A stretch of DNA of 64,000 nucleotides from Pagrus major (taxonomy: Eukaryota; Chordata; Actinopteri; Spariformes; Sparidae), in assembly GCF_040436345.1 (NCBI RefSeq), contig NC_133232.1, positions 34,266,265 through 34,330,264 on the forward strand, given 5' to 3'. This document shows positions 50,433 through 64,000 of the stretch, in pieces. The position numbers and the translations under genes were made by a program. Below the pieces are notes generated by a model. It was not told the origin of the DNA. It worked only from the letters and a program-made list of their open reading frames with translations, and made no database searches. Every line of letters starts with the position of its first letter. Position 1 is the stretch's first letter.

Positions 50433-53400
50433 TTCATGTGTAAATGTTTGTTACTGATTGTTTTTTCTCATCCGTTTTGTTAATGAAGAAGAACAGACAG
50501 AAAGCATTCACAAAGTAAGAAAACATTTATAGATAACATACGTACATACAATATATCGATGTGATAAAACACAGTATCACATGTCCTGGAGGAAGCAAGA
50601 AACATCTCTGGTCAGAGGAATTCACAGCAAACGTCATCGTCAGAGACGTCAGTAAGCGTCTGATTTCTCACTTTCATGTCCTTTAAACTTTAAAGATTCA
50701 AAGACTCCTTACAGACTCATCGTTTCTGTAACACTTCCAGCAGGAGTGAGACATCTTCGACAGCGACGTCTGCTGTGATTTCCAGTTGTGTGAAACGACC
50801 ATGCACGTCGTTTGGGTGAGTGTGAGATGAAACAAACTGTACACCGACAGAGACACATTTACAGTTTACAACGTATGAACCACATGTGAGTTTTACCACT
50901 CTGTTGCAGGCACAATGAAAAACAAAGTTCAAGAAAACTGAGGCGCCACACAAATCAACTGCTCACTGTTGTTAAAAAAACAAAAAGTAAAGTCAAAGAA
51001 AAGCCCTTCAGAGATCGAAGATGGATTGTTTCCACTTTTTGAATGATGATAAAAACTGGAATGTTTGCAGATTTCACACATCTGTCATTGGCTTTTCAAT
51101 CCCTGTTCAACTTCCTGTTTCATTTAAATTCTTATTTTGGTTTTTCAGCAGCGCCAACATGAACATTATGCTGACAACAGTGGTAAAAACACACCGTCTA
51201 AGCAGAGTGTGTGTACGTGAGGCTGAAAACACTTCCGACTAAAAGAAATCATAATGTACCTCGAATATTCGCACACAGTCGATCCCACCCATCGTTACCC
51301 GGTACTGTAAAACCTCCACGCCAACTTTTATTATTGCTGCTTCTTCATGGCACAAATAATAGAAACAATACATTGTGTTATTCATACTATTATGTTCTCA
51401 TTTGCCATGCAAGCTCACTACAGTACTGCTTCTATATTAGCTTATATTACACAGAGCGACGAAAGAAATCAGAGAACGGAGCAGGTTCATGTTCGATTAG
51501 CCACACACAGTGCCAGACTAACTTCTACAGCTGGTTTTACAGTTTGTGAGTAGATACAAAAGGATTATTATTATTGTCAATATCACACAAAATAATGGTT
51601 ATGATAGTAATAGCAATATTTATAATAATAAAAAAAACACATTCTCAGGGCATCACAAATATAATGAACCAAAGGGGGCCAAACGTAATGTTTGAAATAA
51701 TTTAAACATTTCTGACATTCATTCCTTCGGGTGTTTTTTTATGTACAGTATATATTTATATTTGTATAGAAGTAGTGCTTCATTTTTAGAAATACAAATG
51801 AAAAAAAAAGAACACAAAAGGGCTGCATTCTGTGAATGCTGTGCAAATAACATCTTTTTACATCAAATCTCCGGACCTTACCGTCATGACAGACACACCG
51901 CACCCTCCCTCGTATTCTTCACAAGCACTCTCAGAAAGTTCAACTCGTGACTCATTCAAAACTTTGATTTTTAAACCAACACGTCTGCAACAGACTGCAG
52001 TCGACTTTGATTCTGGCAATTCAGCAAAGAAAAGAACTCATCCGTCCCGTCGAGCCGCTTTACGAGCCAAAGAGGTTCTGATAATAGAACCTCCCCCGCC
52101 GACAACGCCGGTTTACAAACACACCGGCTGAAGTCGGACAACTTCTTCGTCCCACGTTTCAAATCACACTGTGACATCTTAACTCTCATCTGATACAAGA
52201 CAACACGGCCTCTACGAAGAAGAAGAAGAAGAAGAAGAAGAAGAAAAATGAAGAGCACAAGCATGTCGGCATGCATCACACCTCAAACCTTCTCCTCTTC
52301 CTCACCTGCCCTCATTTTACCTGCCAGCAGGAAATGAAACTTCACTGGGACTGCAGAGAAACACAGCGGAGGATTGTTTCTGTGATCGCTCTCATGCTAC
52401 ATACTGATCAGACCCTCAGCACTGACTCACCGGACAAGAGTTGCTTCTGCAGTGTTGGCACCTCATCTATTCAACAGCCTTTGAAGCTACAATCAAACGT
52501 TAACTGAGGAAGACCACCAGTCGTTCTGTAACAGTCGCATCAGCTGCACGGCAACCGCTGACTGTGTCGTCACTGGTGTTTAAGAAACTCTGTCTAACTG
52601 CGCTGATACCAGTAGCGGTCTTCGCAGCCAACATGCTTTTGGTTTCAGAGAAGAAGCAGCAACAGATACTGGCTCCTCTTCTCCGCATTTATCACCCACA
52701 ATCCCTCAGAAACTGCCACGAGTAGTGAAACACAAAGAAAAAAGTCAACAGACGACCACCTACATCTTAAAATCTCTTGATCGAAGGACTGTTTTCTATG
52801 AGCGCCATCAGTCGAATGCTGCCTTTAAAATCACGAACATGACTTCAGAGCAGTGTTTTCTTGCAAGAGGCTCATGGGAAACACAGTTAAGAGTTATTTA
52901 ACACCGCCGTATGCCAATCTAGTGTACATCGTACTGACAAATGTTGCCAAAATAGGGAGAAAAAACTGAAAAAAGATGCTGAAGAATAGAAATAAATGAA
53001 AAGGAAAATCAAAAAGTCTTTCACAACAGCTCCAAGGTCACACTGGGAGTTAATACAATTATTTTTTCATATTCTTTTTCAGTCAAGAAAAACGTGACAG
53101 CAGTGTCTCACAAACATGTATGTACACACTACACAAACTTGCTTTTAAACTCGTGACGTGAAGCGTAAAATCACTCAGAAGGTGAAGCATCCGGGATGTT
53201 AAATTAAGTTTTACAGACAGAATAGAATAATAACCGAAACAGTGCGACGTCCCAAAGAAAGAGTGTCTAAAATGCCAGTCCTCGAGCTGTCCGCTAAGAT
53301 TCGACAACGATCGACCAAAGAAAAGAAAGTAAAAAGTCAGAAAGTGTTTTTTGTTTTCTTTCTCAGAAGTCGAGGAAATAAGAAGACGAGTGCAAAGTCT

Positions 53401-54205
53401 TGAGTCACGTTGTTGGGATGATGATGATGATGAAGACAAACAGTGATGATGATTCCTTTTTCTCCATGTTTTTATATGATATGCAGTCGGACGAGGCAGC
53501 AGAGATCAGTTGTGGCTGACAGGAGTGATTTTAAGTTTAACTGGTGTTGGTGATGCGTTCATGTCACGGGAAAACATCTGTAAAAATGCATTTCTAACGT
53601 CACCCTTTAAAATATCTCCACATTACTGACTTCTGAGATCACCAACAAATAAATATCTGTAGTCACACGTAGATTATCAGGTATGTATTGAACAAATGTG
53701 ATGATTTAAGTGATTCTGTGATCAAAATGCTTAAAATTTGCATATTTTTCTTCACTTTTTTGGCCAAAGTCTTGCAAAGAATTTGCAAATTAGAACGATT
53801 AAAACTCATTCGAGGTGTTGTATGCCAGAGACAACACAGTCATCGTGTTCCTCCATGTCACTCCCATCCCTAATCTGATTACTGACACTTGTAAGTCTAG
53901 AAATCCACCTAAACGTTACTGAAAGTTAAAGAAAAGTTAAATCATGACATTAAAGTTAAATTTTCCGAAGCGTACTGTAACTCTGAACCAGCAAGTCACT
54001 CTAATTTAGTTTTTTCCGTGACATGAATGCAGCAAAACAACTGGTGTTCGTCAAGCGTGACGGAGCGCCTTGACGTGATGCGGTGACTGTTCATGTCTGG
54101 AGGAGCGTTTGTTAAACCCTCCCAGGTGTGATGGCGTCCCCCGGCGGGTCCTCGCAGCAGTGATGAGAGCTGATGTGCGCGGTGATAGGTGGCATCTGAG
54201 GAGGT
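50433..54205 (-). other. fam13b: fam13b 3' UTR (inferred)
   Basis: About 3.8 kb with no exons. It holds a (GAA)n tract at 52216-52245 and a (GAT)n tract near 53417-53434. The extent is inferred from the poly(A) signal at 50427 and the long 3' UTRs usual in this family. Confidence 0.45.
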
Positions 54206-62970
<8,765 letters not shown>

Positions 62971-64000
62971 CTGAAAACAAAGAGAAGAAGCATGAAATTG
63001 CACTTCAAGTAAAACAAAGAAAATACTCGACCAGTATTACACCCATAAAAGGTAACACACACATTCAACTTGAACATTTTCCCAAACTGTAAATTTTAAA
63101 GAGCATACTTTCACGTGTTCGTTGCTCAAATATCTAGAGTTGATTTCTTTTTCTTCTTTTATTTATTTCTATGTAAATAAATCTAGAAAATGTCCTTTTT
63201 TCATGTGCTGAGTCTAACAGACCTGAGAGATCTTTGAGCAAAATCAAAACCCTTCTAATGTATTTTAATTTTAATTCCTGTGGGTAATTCTTCCACCTCA
63301 TTAGCAGTCTTGATGAGGCATTGTTGGAGTCGGTTGTAGATCAGGACAACAACTGAGAGTCACACAACTAAAAGCCTTTTCACATCATCAAGGATTTCTT
63401 GTGGGGAAAACGCACAAAGCTGTCAGGAAATCTCACATTTGTTACACCTCAGTGCCGCGTCTGTGACGTTTTTTCCATTTCTCCTTAAAAGGTGTGAAAC
63501 AGAATTTAAGCATTAGCTGCCTGTTTTACACTTAAACACTGCATTACACATCAACCACAGTGCATTAGCACAACCCAGAGGCGTGACACGGGATGATGTA
63601 TGAGGTGTAAATCTACACGAGGAAGCGGTGTAATTTAATATGTGTTGTGTGTGTGAGAGAGAGACAGAGATAATAATGGTCTGTTTCAGATGCAGCGTAA
63701 AAATGAGCTCCGGCTGAGGCAGCATGTCGAAGTGATTTGTAAACGTGAGGTGTCAAGTGATCTGTTCAGGACAACATCCCTGCACGAGGTAAAGAAAAGA
63801 CACTTCACTGTCTGTGGGAAAGAAGGAAGTCCTCTCTCCACATCAGTGAGATTCACTGGGCCACAAATAACATAACATCTATCTACCTGGTCCAAATGTT
63901 AACTATGTTGTGATTTTTGCTTATTTTGATGTAATTTCTTGGGAGTAAAAACATATTGAACTAAAACAATTCTGAATGTAGAAACATGAACAAAGTATTT
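62971..64000 (-). other. fam13b: fam13b intron running off the right edge
   Basis: No further exon with a FAM13-like product was found up to the window end, so the next upstream exon lies outside. Confidence 0.4.

Overview
The window is teleost fish nuclear DNA. Genes have many short exons with GT/AG introns, and the spaces between them hold CA/TG microsatellites, MITEs, a tRNA-derived SINE and a LINE 3' fragment. The genes match the vertebrate HNRNPA0-KLHL3-FAM13B neighbourhood (human 5q31). No bacterial, viral or plasmid features are seen.

Layout, left to right: (1) 1-1.9 kb: a ~660 bp imperfect inverted repeat, then the last coding exon and 3' UTR of an unidentified + strand gene. (2) 5.0-13.3 kb: two tandem intronless hnRNP A0 genes (5196-6107 and 11680-12618), each with two RRMs and a Gly-rich tail. 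(3) 15.8-34.1 kb: a complete 15-exon klhl3 (BTB-BACK-Kelch substrate adaptor of a CUL3 ubiquitin ligase). Its intron 7 carries a separate two-exon piggyBac-transposase-derived gene (27836-30714), a near-perfect 31-bp hairpin and a SINE. (4) 35-39 kb: klhl3 3' UTR and repeats. (5) 39.1-49.9 kb: an insertion-like block between klhl3 and fam13b, holding a diverged six-exon cfap20-like gene on the - strand (40297-41378) and an ~8 kb satellite array built as a trimeric higher-order repeat (~2421 bp). The block is bounded by two direct copies of the satellite core. (6) 50.4-64 kb: the 3' half of fam13b on the - strand (12 exons to the stop codon plus a long 3' UTR); its RhoGAP-encoding 5' exons lie beyond the right edge.

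The two hnRNP A0 proteins are RNA-binding regulators, klhl3 is a ubiquitin-ligase adaptor for WNK kinases, cfap20 is an axoneme/centriole protein and fam13b is a Rho-GAP-family protein. They do not form one pathway; their proximity is ancestral synteny, except that cfap20 is not a neighbour in human.

Most notable: the higher-order satellite next to a diverged cfap20 paralogue whose upstream region carries a perfect 28-bp inverted repeat; loss of the MK2 phosphorylation serine in one of the two hnRNP A0 paralogues; an intact, apparently domesticated piggyBac gene with an altered third catalytic position; and a duplicated, still-open fragment of a fam13b exon abutting a LINE 3' end.
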